In this document: positions 26,320-38,269 of the stretch, piece after piece | How positions within the stretch are numbered: position 1 is the stretch's first letter | Layout: each line of letters begins with the position of its first letter | Origin: Isoetes taiwanensis | Taxonomy: Eukaryota; Streptophyta; Lycopodiopsida; Isoetales; Isoetaceae | Length of the DNA stretch: 64,000 bases | Assembly (NCBI GenBank): GCA_021234155.1 | Contig: JAJEKV010000004.1 | Span: 3,094,819-3,158,818, forward strand | Direction: 5' to 3' | Made by a program: the position numbers and the translations under genes | The notes under the pieces: model-generated | What the model saw: the letters and a program-made list of their open reading frames with translations, nothing else | Told to the model about the DNA's origin: nothing | Database searches by the model: none

Positions 26320-26843
26320 GTAAATGTCCGCAAGACGGAATTTTTTGCTACGTGGCAAAAAATTTAGGTCTACGACAAGTTCTGGCCCTCTGTTTCTTGC
26401 GGATCCGGCCCCTGTTTCTGTGATATAAGCGAGAAATGCCCCTGTTATATAATCCAGCCCCTGTTTCTTGAAGCAAGAAGATTGAAGATATAAGCAAGAA
26501 ATTTGAAGATATAATCTGACCGCTGTTTCTTGTTTCCTGTTTCTTGTCTGAAGATTGAAGCAGAAGCTGAAGATTCTTGTTATATAAGCAAGAAACGCCC
26601 CTATTCTTGCGAATCTGGCCCCTGTTTTTGTGATGCCCCGGCTTCTTGCGGATCTGAAGAACCGAGCTCCGGAGCTCTTGGCGAGCTTGCAAGGCGGTGG
26701 AAATCACCGGATGCTGGCATTGCACCATTTCTTCCATATCCTCCAGATCTTTGGCGCCGCCGCCTGCGCTCCTGACCAGGCTGGTTTCCTGTTTTAAACA
26801 AAGAGATAAAAAAACATGAAAATTCCGTTTTGCGGACATTTAC
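26320..26843. mobile_element. Inverted-repeat element, about 524 bp
   Basis: The left end GTAAATGTCCGCAAGACGGA and the right end TCCGTTTTGCGGACATTTAC form an inverted repeat of about 25 bp with one mismatch. The interior contains several degenerate copies of GGCCCCTGTTTCTTGC-like text and ATATAAGCAAGAAA. No target duplication is obvious and the superfamily is unknown. Confidence 0.55.
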
Positions 26844-27506
26844 ATAATGCAAATGAGTGAGGAGGCCAAAGTTAAGACAAGAGATGATGCAAAAGGACTT
26901 ACGTATGGAGCAAATTGAAGCCTTCATATTGCAGCTGTTGCTGCTAATGGTCTTCAAGTTGCAAGGTCTTGGCAACTTTCCCAAAATCAGTCAATGGTTG
27001 AAAAGTTATGGATGTGTTAAGTCAAGAGGGTCTACCATACAACAACATTCTATCTACCTTTCAATCCATTTTTGCATTAAAAAAACAAACACATTTGTAG
27101 AGTAGTAAAATTGCAGTAGGAAGTCCATGAAATAGAGGGGCCAAAGGTGTACAAAGGCGACATGTACCTAGCTATGCGCACAGGCATGGACAATATATGG
27201 AGTCTTGGGCAAACTTTTGCGCATGGACAATATGGAGTGTTTGGGCAAATTTTTTAAGCCCTATCCCAAAACTCCCTAATGTTCTCTTAAATATAGCCAC
27301 ATAGTGCTCCCTCCCAACCTGAAATCTTTGCTGTTTTAAGTTTTCCAGGAACTATCCAGCTGTTATATTTCTTTGCTGATATACATATTAGGACCCGAGA
27401 TCTCTCCATAGTGAGAGACTATTTATGTTAATGTTAAGAAAAATTTTTTTAAGCTCCTTTTTATCTGTATTTCATGTTATAATGAATACAAACTCTGCCT
27501 TTATTC

Positions 27507-27537
<31 letters not shown>

Positions 27538-27700
27538 TGTTGCCCTTACAGAAATATCTATGGACGACCTCCCCTATCCTGGAAAATAATTGCCACGTTT
27601 AAAGTGGAAGCCACCAATTGAACCACTCCAGATGCCTGGTTAATTGGGTCCCTGCGTACGCTGTAGCGTGATCATGTTTTCTTCCATGGCAGCGAATCCA
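26844..27700. other. Intergenic sequence with long A-run at 27507-27534
   Basis: No gene was recognised. The 28-base A-run follows TGCCTTTATTC and an ATAATGAATACA string, resembling the 3' end of a retroposed transcript. A matching duplication was not found. The last part would hold the promoter of the cyclase-like gene. Confidence 0.4.
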
Positions 27701-27722
27701 TTTGGAACTGTTATCAATCACA

Positions 27723-30700
27723 ATGAGGGTTGCTACATGGGTTTTCATTGTTGGGCTGATTTGTGGGCATTTAATAGGATCATATGGGGATGCCAGCCTC
27801 TGCATGTGGGGTGGAGCGGCAGAAACTCCTCAACCTAGGCCCAGAATCTTGGACATCACCCATGAATACAGACCAGACTTGCCCGTTTTTAATAAGTTTG
27901 ATAATTCAGGGCTCGGAAAGGTTGTCAGTTTGTTGAAGAGCATCGCTAATGGCTCTGTTTACAATGAATCGGAGCTGAAGATTGGTGTTCATAGTGGCAC
28001 CCATGTAGACGCCCCTTCACATTTCCTTCAAGAAGCTTTCGAAAGCGGGCACGATACTAATAGCTTAGACCTCGAAGTCTTAAATGGTTAAGTTTTTTTT
28101 TTTTTTATCAAATTGGAGCTTTTTCAATTCTATGCTTTAGATTATGTAACATAATGTATTAACTTGCATCCTTATATTTGAAGGCATATACTTGTCGTTC
28201 CGTAGCCATCCTAATAGCAGCTCTCTTTGCTTTCTCATAGGACCTGTACTCGTGGTGGATACTCCTAGATCAAGCAACATATCAGGTACAGTCATGAATG
28301 TTTGCTATCTATAAGTTGAATAACTGGAAGAATATTGTACGCCAAACACAACGGCAAGACTAATTCAACCCGTTCCATCTTGTACAGTTATGTAGTCAAT
28401 GCAGCCACTTCAGCCTGATGCAATCAACTGAAGATAGGAACTTCTAAATACTTTCTGCCAATATATAAAGAAGCGAAAATATCATAGTTTTTGTAGGAAG
28501 ATTGGGTTATGCCATCAGACAATCTTATGCTTGTTAGAAAGATCTCGGCTTAATCTACAATTCATCTGAAGGGCACATTTGCATTAGATCATTAAAAAAA
28601 CGTTACTGCCAATTTTCCTAAAATACCCAAAATACCACTGGGTTTAGTGGCATTTTGGTAATTTTGGTAAACTTTAATGGTATTTTGGTAATTTTCCCTT
28701 TTACTTGTCTTCCATGCAAGCTTTGCGTCTGTGCGATGCCCAACACTCATTGCATGTATTCATTTTCTTTGTCCTCCTCATAGTTGAAACTAAAGCTCTG
28801 GGAATATGCCCTATAGTCCCATCGTTTGGGATAAAGCATAACATGGTACCCCTGTGCTTTTTCTCTAAGAGCAAAGGACTACATTTTATGAATCATTATG
28901 TATCTAATGCTTATATTGCAATTTACGACAGAAAAGGTACTGATGGACTTGAATATACCAAGTGGGGTAGAGCGCGTGCTTTTCAGGACGTTGAATTCTG
29001 ACAGGTAAGTAAGACAGAATCCATATCAACATCTCCTTTTGAGAATTAATGTGTTCTTGGCATTCAATAATTTGTTGTCTTAATTAAAAGGTATATAGCA
29101 CCTGAGACTTAAGTCAGATCATTATTCTACAGGACATAGCAGACATCATACCTGAGAGTTGAAACAGGGCATTAGTCTAGATTCTTAGTTCATTGCGGTT
29201 GCTGCATGTCATGTAGCATGTTTGTCATGCAAGCCTTGGACCCATATGCATGTTAGTTAGGACCAGCTTGTAAAATTCAAGAGCACCTAATGCTGGTTTG
29301 TTGGCATTTCACTGTAAGGGCATTTCTTAATCTAATCCTCATGGACTGGTTGAAGGAGGTCTTTGCTTTTTGTTAAATATAGATAGGATATTGCTTTAGC
29401 AGCTTAATGTCATGGCTTTTAGAGGAGAGAATGCATTAGGAGAAATATTGTGGCATATTGCCAATATGGCATTTAGTCAGCAATTTAAAAGTTTTCTCTA
29501 AATGTTTTAGCTTATTTCCAAAAAATAATGTGTATAAGCAGGAGTTTATTTCAGTCTTCAAGCTCAGAAATGAAACATTAAAAATGACCATGTAGAAGTT
29601 AAATACGGCCCCGAAGTTGCTTGGCCTGGCTTCATATGGTAAATAAGCAAAGGGATTTCACATTTATATCATATGTTTGAAGTTTCTTGGACCCTTTTTT
29701 TGAATTCAATGGATGGTCTTCAATATTTTGACCAATAATAAATTTGCTTTTATTAGGCGGCTCATGTGGAACCCAGTGTTTGCTAAGGATTTTACTGGAT
29801 TTGTGAAAGGAGGAGCGGAGTGGCTTGTTAGTCATACATCTATCAAGCTTATTGGTGAGTCATCTGATGACTGTATTTGGGATGGAAGTATTGACAGTTT
29901 CATTGCAAAGAATCTGCAAATCTAAACTGATGTGCATGCCAATGTCTTCTCGTGGCTCTGTTTGTCACATTCCAAAATTTAGTAAATTGGTATTGTATCT
30001 TGTGAGGTGAGTAGCATTACCTGGTACAGATGTATTTGCCCTTATGACTGTGTGTGAACTCCTTATTATAGTGTTTTTAAATTTGTGCCATCATTTTTGG
30101 AGTTCACGAGGATTATTGTCATCCTTTTTCCATTTCTTTAGATTCTCTTCAACTGAATGTCGATAGTATATGCTTCCAAAAAAATGGAAAGTCTCCCATT
30201 CTTTATTTAGACATGTTAACTCCTTTTCCACTTACTTTTTATTTCAGGTGTGGACTATTTGTCAGTTGCTGTTTATGATCAATTGGCTGATGTGCATAGA
30301 CCTTTGTTTAAAAGGTGAGAGTTTAGGTCAAAGTTAACTGTTAGAGAATGTGACTGGAATTAGATACATAATTTCTTTATCCACAAGTACACAATATAAA
30401 AAATCTTCAAATTGCTGCTACGAAAAGTGCTAAATAGCTCAGAAATTAGCATCTGATGTTTGAAGTAGAAAGTCTCATATTTGGACATTATTTGGCATGA
30501 AATGCAATATAACATTGGCCTCATAGATCCCAGTATGTATCCTTTTTTTAAGCCAACAGCACTTTGTCCTTATGTTTAGGCAACTAAATATCGATTTTTT
30601 TGCTGCAGAATGTAGTCATTATTGAGGGCCTTAATTTGGATAATGCCAGTTTGGGTCTACATGTTTTGCACTGTCTTCCTGCTAGGATTGTTGGCTCGGA

Positions 30701-30734
30701 AGGGGCACCTGTTAGGTGCATTTTGGTGGATTAG
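27723..30734 (+). pseudogene. Cyclase family (kynurenine formamidase-like) gene, probably broken
   Basis: Recognisable exons are 27723-28086, 28241-28285, 29757-29854, 30248-30314 and about 30609-30734, bounded by GT..AG sites. Exon 1 begins with a signal peptide (MRVATWVFIVGLICGHLIGS) and contains ILDITHEYRPDLPVF and the metal-site motif GVHSGTHVDAPSHF. Exon 2 reads GPVLVVDTPR, exon 4 RLMWNPVFAKDFTGF, exon 5 GVDYLSVAVYDQLADVHRPL, and the last NVVIIEGLNLD and GLHVLHCLPARIVGSEGAP. This is the order of plant secreted cyclase proteins, whose relatives hydrolyse N-formylkynurenine; the plant substrate is unsettled. Two faults were seen. The exon normally between 2 and 4 (IPKGV..VLFRT) was not found, and the last exon joins exon 5 one base out of frame, giving ATG TAG. 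A half-MITE sits in the intron where the lost exon should be. Confidence 0.75.
28520..28697 (+). mobile_element. Half copy of the MITE found at 34155-34595
   Basis: Text from CTTATGCTTGTTAGAAAGAT to TTTTGGTAATTTTCC closely matches the right half of the hairpin element at 34.4-34.6 kb. It lies in the cyclase-like gene's intron region and lacks the left arm. Confidence 0.75.
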
Positions 30735-32480
30735 CAGAAAAGTACATTAGTGGAAAGCAATTACTTTTGATCAGTGGTGTATGCCTAATAGTTAATATTT
30801 TCTATTGCAATTGTTGCTCTGTTGCTTTTTGCCATAGAAGGGCCACAAATAGAATGTTATTAACGGTGAAAGAATTGTCATTGTCTGCATCTATGGTATT
30901 GCTGGTTGGGGTTGTGGGATCCAGAAACTCTGCCCCAAGTTTCCTTTGATAGATGCCAAAAACACTGCCAATCTCCCGCATATTTTCTAGTCTTGCTTTT
31001 AGAGGACAGCTCTCAGAGATTTTCCTTGTGTATGTCACAGGCGGAAAAAGGGGGATGGGTTTTATTATTACAAAAAGAAATTTATCCTGGTGACCAAAAA
31101 AAAGTTTTGTGCTAAGTCGAATAGATCTCAATTCTTGACATCCATGCGTCTGAAAGAAGTGCAAGTTGAACCTGCACTATTGCCATTTTGTTTTGCATCA
31201 AGGACAACATGGTGCGAAATTACCTCATGTCCTCAAGATTTTGTAGCAAAATGTCTTGAACATAGATGATAATCAAAATTATATAATTATTCTTGGCTTA
31301 AACTTTTCACATCTTCTCCTTAACACCACCTTGCTCCTAATCATTCTTGGCTTAAGCTTTTTGCATTGTCCCCTTAACTCATGTGTGTGCCGAGCCTTGT
31401 GCATATAGACTTTGAATGTTAAAATATATTGCATGGTTGATTTGTAAATTTAGCGGTAAATACATTGATAACTTGAATTAAATTGAACTAATTGAAGAGT
31501 ACAATAAATAAATCAATAATTTTTAATAGGAACTTTTTTTTCTCAAGAAACGAAAACCATAGAATTCCCCCTCCCCTTTTTACTTTTTATTTTTTTTTTT
31601 TTTTTGGGGCTAAACTTTTGTATAATGCTTCCTGCTAAACTAGGGTTTTACATAATGCTTTCTGCTAGTTTAAGGTAATAGAGTTTGTCACTCACTAATG
31701 GTCCTTCGTAAGGCCAGTAACCTTCAAGATTGGTATCGGAGTTGATATTCCAAGGACCTAGGATTGACAAGAAAAACTCTGATTCATCGATTTATTCGGG
31801 GAATCCAACTATGCCAGCCAACGAACAGAGCAGAGGCCTGTAGAGGAAGGAAGGAAGGAAGTAGAGGTGGGCCTCAGGGCTGTCAGGCAAGCGACAATGA
31901 TATTTCTCACTAACAGTTTGCAGCGGGGCTTAAACAAAGGCTCTATCTTTTTCCTGCTTCAAAATCCTTCAAAATGGCCTCCTTTGGATGAAGAATCCGC
32001 CTCCCTTCTGCCAAAGAGTTTAATTTCTAGTCTAAGTATGTTGATGTTCTAACTTGACTATGGCCCCTTCTTATAAGTATGGGTCTGCAGAATCTAAGAC
32101 CATTCCGTTCTGCAGCCTTCTGCAGCCCATTTCTTTGAATGGAACGAAGGCTTTGAGCTTTGAGCTTCAGAAATGGAACAAAGGCTTTGAGCTTTGAAAC
32201 TTCTGCAGCCCATTTCTGAATTGAATGAAGGCATTGAGCTTGTGTTTTTCTTCAGAATCAGATCCTTCCAGTCCCCTTCCATAGTTTGAATGTGGGCTTA
32301 TATTTGCTTCTGAAAGCTCAGATCATTGCCGATGTCCCAGGCGCCTATTCTAGTCGCCTGATGCATAATAGAATCTTTTAGCCTTTGAGGCCAAGAGGCA
32401 ACTATTCATGCTGCTAAATCTCGTTTCAGATTGTAAAATTTAACTGGATAGCATCAGAGCTTAGCGCCGGTCCCTTCAAA

Positions 32481-32562
32481 TGTCACATGTCCGATAGGAC
32501 GCTGCCTTGTGGCGTGACGTTAAAATCTCTTCTTCTTCTTCTTCTTCTTCTTCTTCTTCTTC
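32481..32562 (+). repeat. Dispersed repeat ending in (CTT)n, copy 1
   Basis: TGTCACATGTCCGATAGGAC through GTGACGTTAAAATCT followed by a CTT array also occurs at 63599-63661 in the same orientation. It is probably the edge of a repeat family whose CTT tail has varied in length. Confidence 0.85.
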
Positions 32563-33064
32563 TGTCCACAATTTTCAGACCTCTGCAAATTCGCCAGCAT
32601 CTAACCCACACACGAATCTTATTGTCCACAATTCTAGCAGACCCCAAATTTTCTGGCCCTTTTCAACTATTTGACGTTTTAGCAAATTGATGCTGATCAA
32701 GTTGCGGATCTGGGATCTAAGGCGAGGGCACGGAATCTGCGATTGTGAAAAGAGGGCCTTGAATACGCATTGTCGGATGCCATTGCCAGCAAATTTTTAC
32801 TTTACTTAATGCAATGTGTCAAAAAAAAAATATAATAGAAGTGTTGCGCACGAAAAAAGCTAACGTGTCGTGATCATATAAAGGAATCTTAAAGTAATAT
32901 GCCAAAAGAATCGCTCTCCAATATAATTATATATGTTAAGATATATATATTTTTTAAGGTAATGGTTCTTGAATAGAATGTTTTGCCATCTGTTGCCCGA
33001 GCATGGCGAATTTGGACCATTTTGCTCCTCCTATGTTGAAGCAGGTGGCGGATCCTACTAAAGC

Positions 33065-33175
33065 TTCTAAGCCCGGGTGGCCAAATTATGTCTTGCAAGC
33101 GGGTGGCCAGATCCTACTCCGCTTCTAAACTGGGCGGCCAAATTATGTCTTGCTAGCGGGTGGCCAAATCCTCCC
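33065..33175 (+). repeat. Tandem repeat with GGGTGGCCAAATTATGTCTTG units
   Basis: GGGTGGCCA or GGGCGGCCA followed by AATTATGTCTTGC occurs at about 33075 and 33133, alternating with GCGGGTGGCCA-GATCCT or -AATCCT. This makes about two 60-bp units. Confidence 0.7.
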
Positions 33176-33719
33176 CTTGGAGATGCTCGTGGAACTGCGT
33201 GCAACGGTTTCGCGGACGCAACAAAGCAGGTTTGATAGGGTCTCCTGAAGCTTAGATTTTTCTATCGTTTTAAATTTCTTGTAAATCAAAATCATGATGA
33301 AGCATCTTGATTTTGGCCAGATTGTGTGAGAACAGAGCCGATGATGGCTTACCTTTTGAGGATTTATGTTCGGCACAGACACATAGTGAAATCTGGCACG
33401 TCCGAGAGAGGGTTGTGTTGAATGAGATTCTTCTTTATTCGAAGGCGGATTAGTGTGTTCAAATTCCACGATGCAGTGGGCCTTATTGCGTATTAAGTAT
33501 AAGAGAAAGGCCCCTTGGGGGGCCATTTTACGGCTTTGGAAAGGTGGCGGCCTTGCTGGCGTGGAGGCCAACGGCCGAAAAATAACCCAGAAAAACTGCT
33601 GGCCTTCACGGAAAGTTTGATTGGTTGGCATTCTGCCACGTCACCAGGGCCACGTCACCATATAAAAGTGATGGCCTTCTATTTTTCCTTCCTTTCTTTT
33701 GCGTCTCCGGTTGTCTTCA

Positions 33720-33945
33720 GCTATGGCGCCTCATTTTTCTTGTTCTCTAGCTATGGCGCCTCGGCTATGGCGCCTCATTGCTTCAACGGAGTGCTTGAAG
33801 GCCTTTGCTTAAGGTTCTCTTTAAGGTTCTGCTTAAGGTTCTTGTTCTCTAGCTATGGCGCCTCATTTTTCTTTCTTCGGCTATGGCGCCTCATTTTTCT
33901 TGCTTCAACGGAGTGCTTGAAGGCATTTGCTTAAGGTTCTCGGGA
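33720..33945 (+). repeat. Tandem repeats of CTATGGCGCCTCATTTTTCTT
   Basis: CTATGGCGCCTC occurs five times between 33721 and 33895, interspersed with GCTTCAACGGAGTGCTTGAA and AAGGTTCT units. The open frame spanning it is repetitive and is not considered a gene. Confidence 0.75.
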
Positions 33946-34154
33946 CCTAGGAGACGATTTTGGCAGCTGTATTGGTTGGTTTTTTGCTTCTGACTTGTGT
34001 TCTTGTATAAGCAGCATAATATTAAAGATCCTCATATTTTGGCTGATTTGAAGGCGCATGCACGAAAGATCCATCCAGTTTGTCATTTGGACGAAATATC
34101 CCTCGATTTCAGGTAATTTTTTTGTTTCTTGTTAAGTTTGCTTTTTTTTTGTTC

Positions 34155-34595
34155 GGAAAATTACTAAAATACCATTAAAGTTTGCCAAAATTACCAAAAT
34201 GCCACTAAACCCAGTGGTATTTGGGAAAAGTTGGCAATAACGTTTTCTTAATGATCTGAATGCAAATGTGCCCTTTAGAGAATTGTAGATTAAGCTGAGA
34301 TGTTTCCAATAAGCATAAGATCGTCTTGATTGGAGATAAAAATTTCAAGTTATAAGCTCTTTAGTTCTTCAGAATTTGAAAAATGAAAAATCTCATAACT
34401 TGAAATTGTGGTCTTAGAATTGAATGATCTTATGCTTGTTGGAAAGATCTCAGCTTAAACTACAATTCATTTGAAGGGCACAGTTGCATTCAGATCATTA
34501 GAAAAACGTTATTGCTAATTTTCCCAAAATACCACTGGGTTTAGTGGCATTTTGGTAATTTTGGCAAACTTTAATGGCATTTTGGTAATTTTTCC
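34155..34595. mobile_element. Hairpin-type MITE with about 200-bp arms
   Basis: Left arm starts GGAAAATTACTAAAATACCA and right arm ends with the imperfect complement TTTTGGTAATTTTTCC. The arms carry matched blocks (GCCACTAAACCCAGTGGTAT versus ATACCACTGGGTTTAGTGGC; AAGCATAAGATC versus GATCTTATGCTT) and meet near 34370. Total is about 441 bp with no coding capacity. The superfamily was not determined because the T-rich flanks make the target duplication ambiguous. Confidence 0.8.
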
Positions 34596-35906
34596 TTTTT
34601 TGTTTTACTAACTTTGTTCTTGCTTTTATCAGGTTTTTCAAGGTTTTTAGTCTTTGAAAGGTTGTAATGGCTCGGCATTTTCTTGCATTTTCTTGCCTTT
34701 TGTGCTTTTTTTGTGCTCGGCATTTTCTTCAGTTTCTGGTGGCAGCTTCGATCTAGGGGAGCTTGCCAAGAAGATATTGAAGTGACAGTGCAATGACTTT
34801 AGTTTTGTTGTGTCTTTATTTCTGCTTTGTTTAAGTGTGAATTTTGAATCTTTCATCAAGTATTTTGAGAACTTGGCTGAACTTCCAAATGTTTTGAATT
34901 TTAAATGAAAATCTGAACTTTTGAATGTGTAAATTGCCAATTTTGTTTACTTCTTGTATTGACATTCTTAACTATATTCTGGAGTGCATTATGGTCTTCA
35001 TTCTGGGCTACATTTTGCACTATATTCTAAAAGATAAGTGTGTACACAATTCTTTAGTGTAGTGCAATTTCAGGCCACTTCAGAGTTGGAAACAATGACA
35101 CGTGTCACGACGGGATTGAAGATGGGAGCAGAATGCCAGCCAACCAAACTTTTCGTTCATGGCATTGCGTGCCAGTACTATTCTACTACTTGTTCATGGC
35201 ATCGATTGTTGAAATGCATGCGTGGTTTTCCTTTGGGTGCCATCGCTTGTATGTACCATCGCTCTACATCATGATCTTCACTATGTAGTGTGGAGTATGG
35301 AGCATGGAGTGTGATGTAGTGTAGTGTGTAGTGTAGTATTTTTTCTTGTTTGCTTTATTCTGTTATATGATAACATATATATGAAATGAAATGAAATTTG
35401 ATTATTATGTCTGTGAGACTGCCAGGTCTATAAGACATTCAACAATATAAAACAAATCATGTAATACATCCTCTAATAGTAATGTAGTAGTCTCTCTTAC
35501 TTTTAACTCATCTATTTTAGGGTTTTTAAAACATCATCCCTATGCTCTAAAATATACATGGTACATCTCCCAATATGCGATCCTGAAAAAAAAAAAAAAA
35601 AGCCATCAACGTGCAACAAGAGGTAATATAAGATGTATACCTTATTTTTAGTAGCCTGAGGCAATGTACTAGTATCAGAGGAACTAACTCCTGTACTTTT
35701 GCATTCCTTTATTTACGTGCTCGTGGATGAAAATGAGATTTGTCTATCCAGTGTTTGTTACACAAGCCCATAATATGAGTAACCTGTATAGCTTTCAAAA
35801 CTCGAGCTGCATGCTTTTATAATGCATTCTTGTTGCTTTTGTTAGAACGTTTGTGCATTTGTGATTGTGCAAATTCATTCCTTACTTTAACCATATAGTT
35901 AATATC
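34596..35906. other. Intergenic sequence, nothing recognised
   Basis: A GTAGTGT-rich stretch near 35278-35338 is weakly repetitive. No gene was recognised. Confidence 0.4.
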
Positions 35907-36073
35907 TGTAATTACTCTCTGATTATGGAGGAATATAGAAAGACAACCAATGTAAACAGGTAAGCTCCTAGTGAAGAACTAACTAGAATGAGGCATAACT
36001 ATGGCTAATATATAGAGTGCCATGTCAGCAACAAGTGATGACTCAACACGCACATCATCATCATACTCTAACG
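35907..36073 (-). repeat. Outer element 3' LTR
   Basis: Begins TGTAATTACTCTCTGATTAT and ends CATACTCTAACG on +. It aligns over its whole length to 62928-63095, with shared blocks CTAGTGAAGAACTAACTAGA and ATATATAGAGTGCCATGTCA. The final A of the expected CA/TG border is changed to G. Confidence 0.88.
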
Positions 36074-36295
36074 TCCCCCCGATGACGTGCATGGCTGAAG
36101 AACAAAACGAGAAGTTCTAGGACTAACATCCCCCTTGAGATGTTACACGTCCTAAAATTCAGCATATAAAAGCAAGCTTACCCACATAAGTAACCATATT
36201 GCCATTGGAACTTGGTTTTAAACCATACTCTCCTGCTCCTGTACCATTCTCGTGCTTTTGTGATATAGACATTCATACACAAATCGCATCTGATA

Positions 36296-37316
36296 TTATA
36301 GTGACCATCTTCCAATCATATCAGTATCATACAAATCCAATGAACTATTGTTTGAAGATTCAGATTGATCCACCACAAACTGCCCTGGTAGACTTTCAGC
36401 AGAGTGAACCATCAACTCACGATCTTTGACAGTAACTAGGCTTGTATGGTCGTATGTATCAAGAATAATTAATACTTGATTTCTCAAATGCAAGCATCTG
36501 TAACTTACCTTTAGCCTATTGGTTAATCCTCCAATATCAGGATAAGGAATATACCCAAAACAATCATCCAAGTTAGAAATGATCCTCCACCTTCCCATCA
36601 TGTGTACAAGTAAATGGAATGTGTAGATTCATGTAAAGTGGCAAATCAGTGCATGTTTACTAACCTTGGTGATAATGGAAGTAAAAACAGTAGTATGCTC
36701 ATGAATATCCATCCAAGGAAGCTCAAGAACCAACTCATCTTTGAAATCTGCAGTATACACTTGACGCTCAAATACTTCATCCCAAATAATGAACGAAGCA
36801 TGTAACAAGTGATCATTCCTTAATAGAGACCAATTCAACTTCTGATACATGCTTTCATAACCACCTTTAGAAAGGCGTGCAAGTACATTCAAAGATCAAT
36901 TCTGGTGCAACATACTCTGAAGCTTTGTACATGAAGCTTTGTACCAGTGAAGATAAACTAGCAACCTCAAGATAATCATCAATAAAAGGTACCTCTATCT
37001 GCTGAATGATATCGTGTGATGCATTCTCTACTATATGACATGAATCTAATTCATCTAACCCGAAAATTTGGTACTGTCTGTCATATTCACCTTCATAGAG
37101 CTGGAAGTCTAGTGACAAATGTGAAACATGATAGCCTTTCAGCAAATTCATATTGTCGTTGACAAGAAAAAATATATCAGACTGCTCTATGAATAATGGA
37201 AGGCATTCCTCTACTGTTTTATTTTCCAAAGAAGAAGTGACACACTGATCACCGTGAATCACAGGAACTGGTAAGGTTATAATGTCAGCTAGGACTTCAC
37301 AATTTACTTGTGACAT
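36296..37316 (-). pseudogene. Unrecognised reading frames in the outer element
   Basis: On the - strand a 149-residue frame (37316 to 36867, starting MSQVNCEVLADIITLPVPVI) is followed by an 87-residue frame (36892 to 36629) and a 101-residue frame (36601 to 36296). They are acidic and lack integrase, RT or RNase H motifs. They may be the remains of a single long frame in a non-autonomous element, or a captured sequence. I cannot name a family. Confidence 0.35.
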
Positions 37317-37426
37317 GACATTACCTTCTCAATGAATGTGCTCAAACTTGGACTGCATACAGTCCCATAGTGTCTTGGAACTAGGAAAATTACCTAAAAT
37401 CCATGGATGTATTTCTGTATCAATTG

Positions 37427-37633
37427 CTAGGCAGATAGTACTAATGCAATTTCATCTACTGAATCAAACTTTTTCTTGTCTTGTGCATCTATTCGTGTAT
37501 ACTTCCCAGTGATAATATCCAAATGTTCCTGTCCATAGTTGTAAAGAAGCTTTTGCATGAAACTCTTCCAGGTAGAATAATTATCCTTAGTCAAGAACTC
37601 AAACTCGATCAAGGACATCTGCCAAATATCCAT
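37427..37633 (-). pseudogene. gag N-terminus of the outer copia-type element
   Basis: The 68-residue frame contains FEFLTKDNYSTWKSFMQKLL, the conserved opening of copia gag (the NYxxWK motif near residue 18), then an HLDII/W-like region and KKKFDSVDEIA. It starts 14 bases from the inner element's left LTR, so the nested insertion separates gag from its own leader and 5' LTR, which now lie at 61.8-63.1 kb. The frame then ends; no zinc knuckle was found. Confidence 0.7.
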
Positions 37634-37647
37634 TCGGTAAGGATATC

Positions 37648-37994
37648 TGTTGCAATCAGCCTACACCGCAGATCCCTGCGTGAATGTTGCGGTAGGAACC
37701 CAAAGCGACTGTTCGAGTCGATCTTGTCACCCCTCTTAACCTCTCAGTTTATCGGCGCCTTTATACCGGTCCTTCTTCCAAATCTTCCCTGCAGACCGGA
37801 TCCTAATCCGTCTCCTCTCTGCGATCAATGTTCTGCTGTATCGATTTGCCTTCTTGAGAGGCCCGGCGGGGCGCCGCTCCTTTTCTCCTTTTGTTGCTTG
37901 CCCACGGCGGCGTTTTGCCCTCTTACGCATTCTTTGCGTGTAACCTCTCAAACATTGATTTTGTCTTTATTGTAAAAAGGCTAATATTCCAACA
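37648..37994 (-). repeat. Inner element 3' LTR (347 bp)
   Basis: On + it runs from TGTTGCAATCAGCCTACACC to AGGCTAATATTCCAACA, with TG..CA borders. It pairs with 61431-61782. Differences cluster at CAG, CTG and CC(A/T)G sites. Confidence 0.93.
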
Positions 37995-38269
37995 TTCTCC
38001 CCCTTAGCCTTTACAATCCATAACTCCCACTTGGGTCATAGCAGGGTAAAAGCATGAAAGGGTGTCTATAAATGTAGCCCTTTTTGTACATATACATATG
38101 TACCGAATGCACATTTTGGAATAAGCTTGTCATCATGACCCGCTAGTAGCGCCATGATTAATGGCTATCCACCACTCTGGAAACCGCACAATTTTGGATG
38201 AAATTCTTTACCAAATTCTTTCTTGGTTTGCCTCGTTCACTATCCGCCCTGCCTTCTCTGCTTGAATTC

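Larger units (their letters stand above)
30735..34154. other. Intergenic sequence with local repeats
   Basis: No gene was recognised. Open frames near 33.1-33.9 kb are built from local tandem repeats. A TGGTATCGGAGTT string at 31731 resembles a degenerate copia primer site but has no LTR beside it. Confidence 0.4.

Noticed and set aside
28705-29001. 98-residue frame as the missing cyclase exon
   Set aside because: Its text does not match the expected IPKGV/VLFRT region and it overlaps the MITE edge.
31731-31743. TGGTATCGGAGTT as a copia primer site
   Set aside because: Differs from TGGTATCAGAGC at the key positions and no LTR border, gag or paired repeat lies beside it.
33143-33934. 139- and 162-residue frames on opposite strands
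   Set aside because: They run through CTATGGCGCCTC tandem repeats and have no recognisable domain.
37648-37994. Solo LTR
   Set aside because: It has the same ATATC flank as the far LTR at 61431-61782 and a polypurine tract beside it, so it is the 3' LTR of a large, interrupted element.
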